DNA of 51,246 nucleotides, taken from NCBI GenBank assembly GCA_016929335.1, contig JAFGIY010000040.1:1-51246 (forward strand), in the 5' to 3' direction. This document shows positions 32,092 through 40,508 of the stretch, piece by piece. This stretch comes from Acidobacteriota bacterium (lineage in GTDB: Bacteria; Acidobacteriota; UBA6911). The number at the start of each line of letters is the position of its first letter. The stretch's first letter is position 1. Both the position numbers and the translations under genes were made by a program. The notes below the pieces were generated by a model. The model saw nothing but the letters and a program-made list of their open reading frames with translations. It searched no databases and was not told the DNA's origin.

Positions 32092-33396
32092 ATGGCTCGA
32101 TCTCTGCGGATATTGCTGTCCTTATTTGCTTTGTATGCCGTTCCCACATCCATGCTCTTTGCGCAAAAGGGCGCCTGCGCGATAATCAATGTTTATGAAG
32201 CCGAGGCGCTTGTCCCGAAGAAGACCCTGGCCATAAAAATATTCGACGTCGGCGGACCCGGTGTGGACACTGACGCCGGATCGCCGGAATCGCCGAGAAA
32301 AATCTTGTTTGAAAAACTCGAAAAAGATCTGACCAAAACCAAATACTTTTCTAAGGTATCTGCTGTTCCCGCTGACGAGACTCCGGATACGGATTTCGTC
32401 CTGGAGGGTGAAATCATCGGAATTCACGGAGGAAGCCGGGCGGGCAGATATTTTCTGGGAGGATTCGGCAGCTCCGGACAAATGCGCGTTAGCGGACGCA
32501 TTCTTGGCCAAAAAAAGATCGTTGAGGGCAATGAATTTCGACCCATAATAGGCGATTGGGAATGCACGTCTTTCATGGGAGGAAGTCTGTTCGGTTTCGG
32601 CAGCAGCAACGAATCCGTAACCAGGAACAACGCAAAATGGATTTCTTCTCTGCTGAGCAGAGAAATCAAAGATCTGAAAAAAATCGACAAATTGAAATCC
32701 AAAGTCTCGGAAGATTCCGATAGAAGTCCCATCAAAGGTTCTTCCAAAGCGGAAAACAGAAAATGGCGGGAAAAGACCGATCCGACTATTGAAGATTATT
32801 TTGATGAAATCGAAAGTTTTGTGGTCAAAAGCGAACAGGAAAGATCTCGAAGCATCGACGCTCTCTGGATGACGGACGCATGCTATCGTGCTCACTTGAA
32901 CTTGTTGCCGATGCTTAAGCAGACGGCAATTCCCAGCAATCGGCAGATTAAACGCGGAATGCTCACCGACCTTGATTCAGTAAAGGAATTTGTCGGTCAA
33001 GACGTGTACGTTTTGATTGCAAGCTTCACCGTCGGTTCCGGCGACGCCCCGTTCCTCTGGGATAAGGAAAGAATAGAGAATGCGACCTATCTGGCGCGTC
33101 CCGGAAACGGAGAGTTGCGTATCAAGCCGATACGGTTTATTGACGATCAGATTGCATCGTATATCGTCTTCAATGAAAAGAGGGTGTTCAAAGGATTTTC
33201 CAATTTCCGGGCTTTTCACCCGGTGATCCTGGTGTTTCCCACCAAACTGCCGGACGGTTCGCCGTTTGTTGCTTCATCCACGGATATCGTGGAACTGCAT
33301 ACAGAAGTCGACGGCAGGCCGGTTATAACTGATTTCCATCTGGAGCATCTTGATATAAAAAGCATGGATGAATTGTCTATTGGCGGCTCAAAATAG
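32092..33396 (+). CDS. Secreted protein with DUF4410-like domain
   Basis: From ATG 32092 (AAGGAG upstream) the protein has 434 residues, with a signal peptide (LRILLSLFALYAVPTSMLFA, cleaved at AQ). Residues 60-160 resemble the DUF4410 pattern: FEKLEKDLTKTKYFSKVSAV, DTDFVLEGEIIGIHGGSRAG, RYFLGGFGSSGQMRV. The remaining 270 residues show no family I recognise: a charged linker (KGSSKAENRKWREKTDPTIE) and a C-terminal beta-rich domain (YVLIASFTVGSG, SPFVASSTDIVELHTEVDGR). It probably acts in the periplasm. The two genes behind it are also exported and may belong to the same system. Confidence 0.7.
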   Translation: MARSLRILLSLFALYAVPTSMLFAQKGACAIINVYEAEALVPKKTLAIKIFDVGGPGVDTDAGSPESPRKILFEKLEKDLTKTKYFSKVSAVPADETPDTDFVLEGEIIGIHGGSRAGRYFLGGFGSSGQMRVSGRILGQKKIVEGNEFRPIIGDWECTSFMGGSLFGFGSSNESVTRNNAKWISSLLSREIKDLKKIDKLKSKVSEDSDRSPIKGSSKAENRKWREKTDPTIEDYFDEIESFVVKSEQERSRSIDALWMTDACYRAHLNLLPMLKQTAIPSNRQIKRGMLTDLDSVKEFVGQDVYVLIASFTVGSGDAPFLWDKERIENATYLARPGNGELRIKPIRFIDDQIASYIVFNEKRVFKGFSNFRAFHPVILVFPTKLPDGSPFVASSTDIVELHTEVDGRPVITDFHLEHLDIKSMDELSIGGSK

Positions 33397-33519
33397 GTCG
33401 CACTATTGTTGCCTTCAAAGGGTCCCGGTATTTTTTAAGACATCTGATAAGGCAGTCTCAACCGTGTTGCTGCCGGGGCTTGTGTGAGAGCAATTTATTC
33501 CTCCAAAAGAAATCGCTTC

Positions 33520-34758
33520 ATGATGAAATTTATTCCATTTTCCATTCTTGGAGTTTTGGCAGCGGCGGCGGTCTTTTCACAGGAATCGCCTAATCGGCTT
33601 GAACGCAGCCGGATTGTGAACAGCGATGTCGCTGCTGTCTGGGACCGTGCTGTCCAACTCCTTAAAAACTCTCCCGCAATTGCCAACACTCTGGATGCGG
33701 CTTCCGGAGTTTTGAGCTTCACGATGGCGCTTGATCCGAAGGATGCAAAACAGCAATTGCTCGATGCTGATGAAATTGAGAAGCAGCCTCACACCGTTCA
33801 TGTGACGATTTGGGTATCGGAAGCGCCGCGGGGGACACGCATATTTGTCAGGGCTTCGCCGAACAGCGGAGTGTTTTTCACTCATTCGAACGGCATTATC
33901 GAAAGGCAGATCCTGGATGCCATCGAATCAGGAACAGCATGGATTACGCCGAAAAAGGAGAAGGAATTCCGAAAAGTATCCTGTTTGCCGGAGGTTGCAT
34001 GGAAGGCAGCGTCAGGCGCTCTTCTTTCCTCTCCTGGGATAATAATTAACACTGCAGACAGTACAGCTAAAATCGTGACATGCTCAACCGTCATACCGAG
34101 CGGCGAACTGGGAAAATTCGCTGCCAAGGTCAAGAAAGCCATTTATCCCGGCACAGCACATATGACTTTATGGTTTGAACCGATATCGGAAGGAACGCTG
34201 ATTCATATGCGTATGCTCCTGCTTGAGTTGGGCAGCCTCACACCCGTTCCCTTAGTTTCCACCGAACGGTTGGAGTCCGCGGCCCTTGAGGCGTTGGAGA
34301 ATCGGATGCGAGGGGGATCCGGCATCATCACTTTGGAAGGATTGAATCATAGGATGAAGACCGGATTCTGGTCGGAATTGTTTTCATCTGAAGCAATCTC
34401 AAAGGATGTCGGCGGTCCGAAATTGGAACGTGTCCTGCCTGTATCGATGGAAAAAGCCTGGCATGCTGCCCTTCGACTCATCACTCAGAACTATGTGATT
34501 TCAGTCTGTGACGGCAGGCAAAAGAGGCTGTGCTTTATTACGGCTCATCTAAGCAAGAAGCGTGAAGGGTACTCCTCACACAGAGTTCAACTGACATTGT
34601 CTCCTGATGGGGAAGCAACAAGAATGATCCTGATGATACCGCCGGCAATAGAGCCTGCCATCGAAAGCGAAATGGAGATGAAGGCAATCGAAAATCGGAT
34701 AGTCACCGAATTATTTTTCAAGGAACAGGTGCCGTGGCTCAGCGGAAGGAGAAATTAA
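33520..34758 (+). CDS. Secreted protein with three tandem alpha/beta repeats
   Basis: From ATG 33520 the protein has 412 residues (GTG 33484 or ATG 33523 are alternatives). A signal peptide, KFIPFSILGVLAAAAVFSQE, is followed by three copies of a roughly 120-residue unit. Each begins with a short strand and a helix: VAAVWDRAVQLLKNSP, PEVAWKAASGALLSSPG, SMEKAWHAALRLITQN. Each then has a strand pair and a VT.W or LTL strand (HVTIWVSEAPRGTRIFV, HMTLWFEPISEGTLIHM, QLTLSPDGEATRMILMI). This recalls the BamC-like or SRPBCC-like helix-grip fold, but I cannot name a family. It is followed, practically without gap, by an M48 peptidase gene. Confidence 0.7.
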   Translation: MMKFIPFSILGVLAAAAVFSQESPNRLERSRIVNSDVAAVWDRAVQLLKNSPAIANTLDAASGVLSFTMALDPKDAKQQLLDADEIEKQPHTVHVTIWVSEAPRGTRIFVRASPNSGVFFTHSNGIIERQILDAIESGTAWITPKKEKEFRKVSCLPEVAWKAASGALLSSPGIIINTADSTAKIVTCSTVIPSGELGKFAAKVKKAIYPGTAHMTLWFEPISEGTLIHMRMLLLELGSLTPVPLVSTERLESAALEALENRMRGGSGIITLEGLNHRMKTGFWSELFSSEAISKDVGGPKLERVLPVSMEKAWHAALRLITQNYVISVCDGRQKRLCFITAHLSKKREGYSSHRVQLTLSPDGEATRMILMIPPAIEPAIESEMEMKAIENRIVTELFFKEQVPWLSGRRN

Positions 34759-34759
34759 T

Positions 34760-35581
34760 GTGAAATGCGGTCCATTATTTCTCTTGGTTTCTCTCATGAT
34801 CGCAGCCTTTCCTGCATCTGCTTCCGATACGGGACGTGCGAACTATCTTGATGCGCTTTTGCGTGATTCCATCCCGCTATACGAAGACCCTGAACTTTCC
34901 ACGCGCGTGGCGGAGATTGGAGGCCGAATGGCTGCAGCCTCTCAATCCGAATTCGAATTTCGTTTTTACATTCTTAACAGCTCCGATGCATTGTCGTTTT
35001 CCGCTCCTGATGGTCGAATATACATAACAACAGGCCTTCTGGCGAATCTGATTTCGGATGATGAACTGGCTTTGATGCTCGGACATGAAATAGCCCATGT
35101 TAATGAGCGGCATCTTCTGAAAACAGAAGCAGGGGAGAGAAACAAAAAAATCTGGCGGGCCGTAATGTATATAAGCATGCAAGCCGCCGCGGTTTACTTC
35201 AGTTCCGTGGTGCAGAATGCACTGGGCGATTCTCTCGCTTACCCTTCCGTAGCCGGTCCCGATGGGAGCGTTCTGTTAAACAACAGCAGTGCCGTGGCAA
35301 TAGGTGAAATGGCCGGCATGATTGCATTCGTGGCCACAGGCGTCGCCGGCGAAACAATGCTCCAACATTATTTCCGGGGCTACAAGGACGAGTATGAATT
35401 CGAAGCCGATAAGCTTGCCGTGAAATATGCAATTGCAGCCGGCTATAGTCCGGATGCATTGATTCAGGTGCTTGAACGACTCAGTGCTTCCCTGGATGAC
35501 TCGGCAGCTCAAAAAGCGTCTCTTCTGCCCGTTCAGCGAAAGCTGGCGCTCACGCGTCTGCAGAAATTGAAACAGCGATAG
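34760..35581 (+). CDS. M48 family metallopeptidase, exported
   Basis: This 273-residue protein has a signal peptide (LFLLVSLMIAAFPASAS), the peptidase motif LMLGHEIAHVNERHLLK (HExxH) and the third ligand EYEFEADKLAVKYAIAAGY (ExxxD). That is the M48 arrangement, as in BepA/LoiP, which degrade misfolded outer-membrane proteins. A central insertion (SSAVAIGEMAGMIAFVATGV) is hydrophobic and could contact the membrane. No TPR domain follows, unlike BepA. The start is GTG 34760, one base after the stop of the previous gene, with GGAGAAATTAAT as ribosome binding site, so both are coupled. Confidence 0.88.
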   Translation: MKCGPLFLLVSLMIAAFPASASDTGRANYLDALLRDSIPLYEDPELSTRVAEIGGRMAAASQSEFEFRFYILNSSDALSFSAPDGRIYITTGLLANLISDDELALMLGHEIAHVNERHLLKTEAGERNKKIWRAVMYISMQAAAVYFSSVVQNALGDSLAYPSVAGPDGSVLLNNSSAVAIGEMAGMIAFVATGVAGETMLQHYFRGYKDEYEFEADKLAVKYAIAAGYSPDALIQVLERLSASLDDSAAQKASLLPVQRKLALTRLQKLKQR

Positions 35582-36041
35582 GGAATGCTGTTGCCGCAAT
35601 TCCGCCAATGCGCCCCCTATGCCGCGAAGCTTGAGCTGTGGGTATGTCCAAAATCCCTATCTAAAGCCTCCAATTGCGGTGCAAAAAAACCAGTATATAA
35701 AATAGCGCAGAAACGGTTGGCATAGAGCCCATTGTCTTGTTGAATCCGCGCTCCATGACTCAAAGGCTCCGAGGTTCTAAGAAAAGATGCGAATGCTTCC
35801 ATTCTTTAGAAATGCAGTGCCGATCGCTTTTATCGGTTCACCTTTCAACCCTGCTGCTCTACCGGAGGTTCCTTATATGATGTGTGCCCAAAGGCTATGT
35901 GCAACGGCATGATCCCGGTGTAAAATGTGCTTGCGCTTATGGCGCGGATACCGAGACCGGCAGACTGCCTTCAATCGGAGCTTGAGCGAGTACATTCGGG
36001 GAAAATAGCAGCAGCCTCTTGATTTTCCCATTATTGGATTT
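35582..36041. other. 460-base intergenic region without a supported gene
   Basis: No convincing gene on either strand; frames are short. One stretch (35767-35792) is nearly the same as the sequence just before secY (10000-10024): CTC-GAGGTTCT-AGAAAA-GATGC. It is the only sequence element I recognise here. Confidence 0.4.
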
Positions 36042-36731
36042 ATGACGAGCGAGAACCAGGATTTTACGGAAGACATCAAGAAATACATAGCCGTCAACGA
36101 GATCCTGCAGGTTCGGATTGCCGATGATACGGAATCGCCAACCTATTACAGCAGGATTAACGATATAACCGAAGGGAAGCTTGTTATTGCCTGGCCGACC
36201 CACCGCGGAATCCGCCTGCTTGCCCACCGGGATCAGATGCTTACTCTTTTCATTATGCGCGGAGAGGAGCCGCATGAGTTTGGTGGACTCGTCGACGAAT
36301 TGGACAGCTCCGCTAAAATGCCGCAAATCACCATTATCCCGGGCAGTTCCATCATTCGAATCCAGCGACGGCAGAATTTCCGCATCAAATCCCTGATTCC
36401 GATCGAGATCGCGGGACAAATGAGAGATCCAAAGGACGGATCCCTTTCCGCATTCGCTTTTCAGACAACCACCTACGATCTAAGTGCCGGAGGTGTCGCA
36501 ATTCTGTATTCAAAACACCTTCCAGAGGGCACTCCTGTTGAAATAAAAATAGCATTGCCCGATGGAGTTTCTATAATCAGACTTCCATGCCGCGTCATAT
36601 ATTCCGAATCCATACCGGATAATCCGGCACTCTACCGTACCGGCATCCGCTATCTGATGATTACCGAGAAAGAACGTGCGCGTATTGTTCGATACGTTTA
36701 TAGAACTCAGCTGAAAGGCCTGCACCCTTAA
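36042..36731 (+). CDS. PilZ-domain cyclic di-GMP-binding protein (YcgR-like)
   Basis: This 229-residue cytosolic protein has an N-terminal flagellar-brake/YcgR-like beta domain (VNEILQVRIADDTESPTYYS, KLVIAWPTHRGIRLLAHRDQ) and a C-terminal PilZ domain starting at residue 105. The cyclic di-GMP motifs are RRQNFR and, about 40 residues on, DLSAGG. It should respond to c-di-GMP, affecting motility or surface behaviour. The start is ATG 36042; no clear ribosome binding site. It appears monocistronic. Confidence 0.88.
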   Translation: MTSENQDFTEDIKKYIAVNEILQVRIADDTESPTYYSRINDITEGKLVIAWPTHRGIRLLAHRDQMLTLFIMRGEEPHEFGGLVDELDSSAKMPQITIIPGSSIIRIQRRQNFRIKSLIPIEIAGQMRDPKDGSLSAFAFQTTTYDLSAGGVAILYSKHLPEGTPVEIKIALPDGVSIIRLPCRVIYSESIPDNPALYRTGIRYLMITEKERARIVRYVYRTQLKGLHP

Positions 36732-37064
36732 TTTGGGTGGGTGATTGAATAACAAAGCCCAGGGAAAAGCGGCAATAGCTTCTCAGTGCAATTCGCCGTC
36801 TTTCCGGATTTGATGGGCCGAACGGTATTTCTGACCTTCTATGTGACTTATTGAAGATTATCGAATCTAAATCATTTGTGGATCTAAAATCCTCATTCCA
36901 TGAAACAGATGGATAAAAAAGATCCTATTGGGCCCAGAGCCGAATTTGTGCATCGGTATGTCCATTTCGATATGTAAAAAGCCGCAGCGGGCTTCACAGG
37001 AGCCCGTGCAAGGTATATGCTTTTATTACATATCATTTCTTAAATTCTTTGGGAGGGATATCAC
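36732..37064. other. 333-base intergenic region upstream of dodecin
   Basis: No supported gene. A small stem CGGGCT/AGCCCG (about 36988-37006) lies 60 bases before dodecin, which has its own strong GGGAGGGATATCAC ribosome binding site. AT-rich stretches around 36845-36900 could hold a promoter, but I see no clear pair of boxes. Confidence 0.4.
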
Positions 37065-37271
37065 ATGTCCGTCGCTCGAGTTACAGAAATTAAAGCATCT
37101 TCTAAAAAGGGTTTTGAGGATGCCATTCAGACAGGCGTCGCTCGTGCAGCCAAAACACTGAAAAACGTCAAGTCCGCCTGGATTGAAAACCAGGAAGTGC
37201 TGGCAGACGATAACGGGAAGGTTACGGAATACCGAGTTCAGATGAAAGTCACTTTCATCCTGGAAAAGTAA
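37065..37271 (+). CDS. Dodecin family flavin-binding protein
   Basis: This 68-residue protein matches dodecin along its length: MSVARVTEIKASSKKGFEDA, IQTGVARAAKTLKNVKSAWI (the W after the helix stacks on flavin), and EYRVQMKVTFILE. Dodecins form dodecamers that store or buffer FMN, riboflavin or CoA. GGGAGG lies nine bases upstream of ATG 37065. It is followed after 45 bases by the LysM gene and probably cotranscribed with it. Confidence 0.93.
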   Translation: MSVARVTEIKASSKKGFEDAIQTGVARAAKTLKNVKSAWIENQEVLADDNGKVTEYRVQMKVTFILEK

Positions 37272-37315
37272 CCGGCTCTTCTGCGATTAATCCGACCATC
37301 TTAAAAGGAGAAATT

Positions 37316-37729
37316 ATGGACCGCCTTGAGGAACTCAAATCGAAATATCAGTCTGTGCTGCGGCTTATCGAGCAAAAGAAGCTGCGAATGCACAATCTTC
37401 ATCTGCAGGATAACAAGCTGTTAATTAAAGCCTCTGCAGGCACGCAAGAGCTTAAGAACACAATCTGGAACCAGATCAAACTTGTGGATCCGGCTTTCGC
37501 CGACTTGACCTGTGATATCTCTATTGATCCAAGCCTGGCTCCTCCAAAGCCGGCTGAGCCGGAGGTGAAGACGTATACGGTTCAGTCGGGGGACACTCTT
37601 TCAAAAATCGCGAAGCAGTTCTATGGGAATGCCAACACCTATATGAAGATATTCGAGGCCAATAAGGATCAGCTCAAAGACCCGAACCTGATCAAGGTGG
37701 GACAAGTGCTGAAGATTCCTAACGCCTGA
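37316..37729 (+). CDS. Cytoplasmic LysM protein resembling Kbp/YgaU
   Basis: This 137-residue protein has no signal peptide. Residues 1-80 form a small alpha/beta domain (LRMHNLHLQDNKLLIKASAG, TQELKNTIWNQIKLVDPAFA) similar in pattern to BON; the linker is proline-rich (PPKPAEPEVK); residues 86-137 are one LysM domain (YTVQSGDTLSKIAKQFYGNA, then IKVGQVLKIPNA). The BON plus LysM order is that of E. coli Kbp, a cytosolic potassium-binding protein; that role is inference here. AAAAGGAG lies seven bases before ATG 37316. Confidence 0.82.
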   Translation: MDRLEELKSKYQSVLRLIEQKKLRMHNLHLQDNKLLIKASAGTQELKNTIWNQIKLVDPAFADLTCDISIDPSLAPPKPAEPEVKTYTVQSGDTLSKIAKQFYGNANTYMKIFEANKDQLKDPNLIKVGQVLKIPNA

Positions 37730-38166
37730 TTTGACTAATAGGATCACGGAAGCATTGCAGCGATTGAAAACTTGCCCAACTGAATAAAAAGCCAGAAGTG
37801 AAAAGCAGGGGATTTATGTTTTCGGGACTTGAAAAGCATAAATTCGCTGAAGGCTCTGATTTCCAGTGTCATATTTCTTAGTACCTCTAAACCCACGGCC
37901 TCGGGCAGTGCGACCCTGACAGGCTAAGCCGTTCCGGCGTCTCGTTGACATGGAATGATATGAGACGAATGGAAGGGGGTTTTTTCGGGGTCGGGGTCGG
38001 TATCTGGGTCGAATCGGAAATGATATAAAGTGCAGGCACAATTGATATGTTCCATGACAAAAAGCCGACCCCGATACCGACCCCGAGATATCAAAAATCG
38101 CCCCGCTGTGCGGGGCAGGCTAAAGCCAAGCCTTCCAGGCGTGGTTGACTACAAGGTCCGCAGGGG
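37730..38166. other. Intergenic region with three inverted repeats
   Basis: No gene is supported. ATTTATG-TTTTC (37812-37823) pairs with GAAAAGCATAAAT (37831-37843) just after the LysM gene. The large hexamer cassette is listed separately. GCCCCGC/GCGGGGC (38100-38116) has a three-base loop; on the minus strand it is followed by GATTTTTG, so it could stop leftward transcripts. Confidence 0.5.
37986..38086. repeat. Inverted repeat with 6-base period (CGGGGT / CGGTAT word)
   Basis: The left arm 37986-38010 is CGGGGT, CGGGGT, CGGTAT, CTGGGT words; the right arm 38065-38086 is the complementary CGACCC, CGATAC, CGACCC words. The loop is 54 bases. The layout is that of the heptad cassettes of the ribosomal region, but the period is six. 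It is the only such cassette right of 26 kb. Confidence 0.8.
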
Positions 38167-38691
38167 ATGCCCATATCCGAACCCGCTACTATGCTCACCG
38201 ACTACGCGCTTGCCCTCCTTGGCGGGTTCTTCGCGATCTCTCTATATTTCAGGTCCCCTGAGCGGAAAATGCGGCTCTGGATCGCCGCATTTTCCGTAAT
38301 AGCCTTCGCTTCGCTTGCGGGAGGTACCGCTCATGGATTTCGCATTCTTCTCGGCGAGAGCCGGGAGTTTGTCTGGAAGATCACGGTTTTCTCCATTGCG
38401 GTCGGGGCTGCGCTTCTGATTGTGGCGGGAATCCGATCGGCTATGAATCCGGAAACGCTCGACGGGTATGCTCGGCGTATTGGATACCGCTGGCTCAAGC
38501 GAGCTGTTGTGATCAGCCTTGTTGGTCTCGCGGTTCTGGTTCTGAAGTTATCGCCCCATCCGTGCTTCAACCAGAACGACCTCTATCATGTGATCCAGAT
38601 GGGCGGGCTTTACTGTCTCTATCGTGGCGCAATGCTTCTGGAAGGCATCAACAACTTGCTTTCCAGGCCAGAAAGAAAAAAAGCCGTATAA
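38167..38691 (+). CDS. Multi-pass membrane protein, possibly CREST/ceramidase-like
   Basis: This 174-residue protein has five hydrophobic segments (LTDYALALLGGFFAISLYF, LWIAAFSVIAFASLAGG, KITVFSIAVGAALLIVAGI, AVVISLVGLAVLVLKLS, IQMGGLYCLYRGAMLL). Conserved-looking polar residues lie at or in the membrane: GGTAHGFRI, and NDLYHVIQ near the C-terminus. That His/Asp pattern recalls the CREST superfamily (ceramidases, PAQR), but I cannot prove it. The start is ATG 38167; there is AGGGG upstream. It is convergent with the fumarate-reductase-like gene. Confidence 0.6.
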   Translation: MPISEPATMLTDYALALLGGFFAISLYFRSPERKMRLWIAAFSVIAFASLAGGTAHGFRILLGESREFVWKITVFSIAVGAALLIVAGIRSAMNPETLDGYARRIGYRWLKRAVVISLVGLAVLVLKLSPHPCFNQNDLYHVIQMGGLYCLYRGAMLLEGINNLLSRPERKKAV

Positions 38692-38805
38692 GTTCCCCTC
38701 AGGCGGACTCGTTCTCAGTCCCGTTACAGCGATAAATGCCATTCCGGAGATCCAGATAATCGAAATCGGCCGAACCGGCTCTTCTTCGCGAAAAATTCTC
38801 CGGCG

Positions 38806-40479
38806 TTACTCGCGAAGCGTACCGTGGTAATCGGATGTGATCTGTCGTTTTCTCACCGCAGGATTTGTATAATCCGGAAGAAGCATCGGTGCTACTTTGG
38901 ACGGAGGGATTCCTGCGGCTTTCAGTTCGCTATTGTAACGGCGCACATGATCCAGGTGCAGGCGCCCTTCCTTGTATGCGCTCTTTGCATAAGCGACGGA
39001 ATTGCGGCCGGCGATTCGTCCAAAAACCAGAACATCCAGAAGGGAGTTTCCCATCAGGCGATTCTCGCCATGCACGCCGCCTCCCACTTCACCGGCTACG
39101 AAAAGCCCCGGGATAATGGTTTCTCCATTATTGCTGTAAAGAAGCCCTCCGTTCTGGTAATGCAATGTGGGATAAATGAGCATCGGCTCCTTATCGATTT
39201 CAATGCCATATCGCTTGAATAAGATATATTTCCCGGGAAATTCCCGCTTGACGGTTCCCGCTCCCGACAGGATTTCGATCATCGGAGAGTCGAGCCACAC
39301 TCCCCATTTGCCGGTAGGTGTGGGAACCCCTTTGCTCGCGGCTGTGCATTCGCGGATGATGGCCGCTGCTTCGACGTCGCGCGGTTCCCGCTCGTAGACA
39401 AATTGCACTCCGTCGACATTGAGTACGTGAGCTCCTGCCCCGCGCACTTTTTCCGTGATGAGAAGACCCTCGGCCTGTTCCGGGAAAACGGCTCCCGTCG
39501 GATGGTATTGGATTGTATGCAGGAAACGGACTTCGAGTCCTGCCCGATAGGCGATCGTTAATCCATCGCCGGTGGCGCCATAGTGATTGGTGCACATGAA
39601 GCCCTGAGTATGCAGCCGCCCCGAGCCGCCGGTTGCAATGACAGTTGCTTTTGCCTGAACGATAAAATATTCGTGCGTCTCGAGGTTGAACAGTATGGCT
39701 CCCTCACAGTGGCCATGTTCGTTGAGAATCAGGTCCACGGCTGGACTGAACTCGATAACTGAAATGGAGTCCGGACGGTTGCGTGCTTCGTCGCGCAGCG
39801 TGCGCATAATTTCCGCGCCGGTAATGTCAGCCGCGTAATGCATCCGCTTCCGGCATGTGCCGCCGCCGTGCATGGTTTTCAGCCGGCCGTCGGGATACCT
39901 GGAAAGCATGCATCCGAGGTCTTCGAGCCAGGCGATCACGCTCGGAGCCTCGGTAACAAGGGTGTATGCCAACTCCGGATCGTTTACGAAATGCCCGCCT
40001 CCCAGAACGTCAAGGTAGTGGAAGTATGGCGAGTCTTTGTGGCCTTTGGTGGCTGACTGAATACCGCCCTCTGCCATCATGGTGTTGGCATCGCCATGGC
40101 GCAGCTTCGTGGCCACCAATACCTTGGCCCCCTGTTCTTCAGCAATCAGAGCAGCTGCCGTCCCGGCGCCCCCGCCGCCCAGAACCAGGACATCTGTGGT
40201 GTAGTGGACGGTCTTCAAATCGATATCGTCCGGATTATAGCGGCTGTAAGCTTCCAGGATATCGCAGTATTCATGAGCAATCCGATATCCCTTGCTTGGG
40301 CCTGCGATAAGCTCTCTGCGCCCCTCTTCTTTATAATCCGGATGATGGCGGAGCATTTCTTTGCGCTCATCGAGCGTCATGGCGCGGAATTCCTTGCCTG
40401 CCTTTTTGGCTGCAATCCGCTCGGCACGGGTTCGTTCCACATTCTGGATCAATTTCTTCAGTTCCGGCGGGTATCCCAT
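38806..40479 (-). CDS. Fumarate reductase/succinate dehydrogenase family flavoprotein
   Basis: This 557-residue protein has the FAD Rossmann motif VLVLGGGGAGTAAALIAEEQ at residue 97, the AEGGIQSATKG loop, ATGGSGRLHTQGF, the substrate-side HPTGAVFPEQAEGL, TEKVRGAGAHVLN (with the catalytic Arg) and HGENRLMGNSLLDVLVFGR. These are FrdA/SdhA hallmarks. A 90-residue N-terminal region, helical and basic (RTRAERIAAKKAGKEFRAMT), precedes the flavin domain and is unusual. No Tat or Sec signal is present, so it is probably cytoplasmic. It is the last gene of the 13-gene minus-strand operon, after the 2Fe-2S/4Fe-4S subunit. It most likely reduces fumarate or a related enoate, but the exact substrate is not certain. 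Confidence 0.88.
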   Translation of the reverse strand: MGYPPELKKLIQNVERTRAERIAAKKAGKEFRAMTLDERKEMLRHHPDYKEEGRRELIAGPSKGYRIAHEYCDILEAYSRYNPDDIDLKTVHYTTDVLVLGGGGAGTAAALIAEEQGAKVLVATKLRHGDANTMMAEGGIQSATKGHKDSPYFHYLDVLGGGHFVNDPELAYTLVTEAPSVIAWLEDLGCMLSRYPDGRLKTMHGGGTCRKRMHYAADITGAEIMRTLRDEARNRPDSISVIEFSPAVDLILNEHGHCEGAILFNLETHEYFIVQAKATVIATGGSGRLHTQGFMCTNHYGATGDGLTIAYRAGLEVRFLHTIQYHPTGAVFPEQAEGLLITEKVRGAGAHVLNVDGVQFVYEREPRDVEAAAIIRECTAASKGVPTPTGKWGVWLDSPMIEILSGAGTVKREFPGKYILFKRYGIEIDKEPMLIYPTLHYQNGGLLYSNNGETIIPGLFVAGEVGGGVHGENRLMGNSLLDVLVFGRIAGRNSVAYAKSAYKEGRLHLDHVRRYNSELKAAGIPPSKVAPMLLPDYTNPAVRKRQITSDYHGTLRE

Positions 40480-40508
40480 AAACGTCTTCTCCTCTGAACA
40501 ATTGAACG

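Noticed and set aside
35798..35920. Short plus-strand frame beginning MRMLPFFRN in the gap after the M48 gene
   Set aside because: About 40 codons, no ribosome binding site, Pro/Cys-rich composition and no neighbour support.
38100..38116. GC hairpin as terminator of the redox operon
   Set aside because: It has a leftward T-run, but it lies about 700 bases past the end of the flavoprotein gene, with another gene between.
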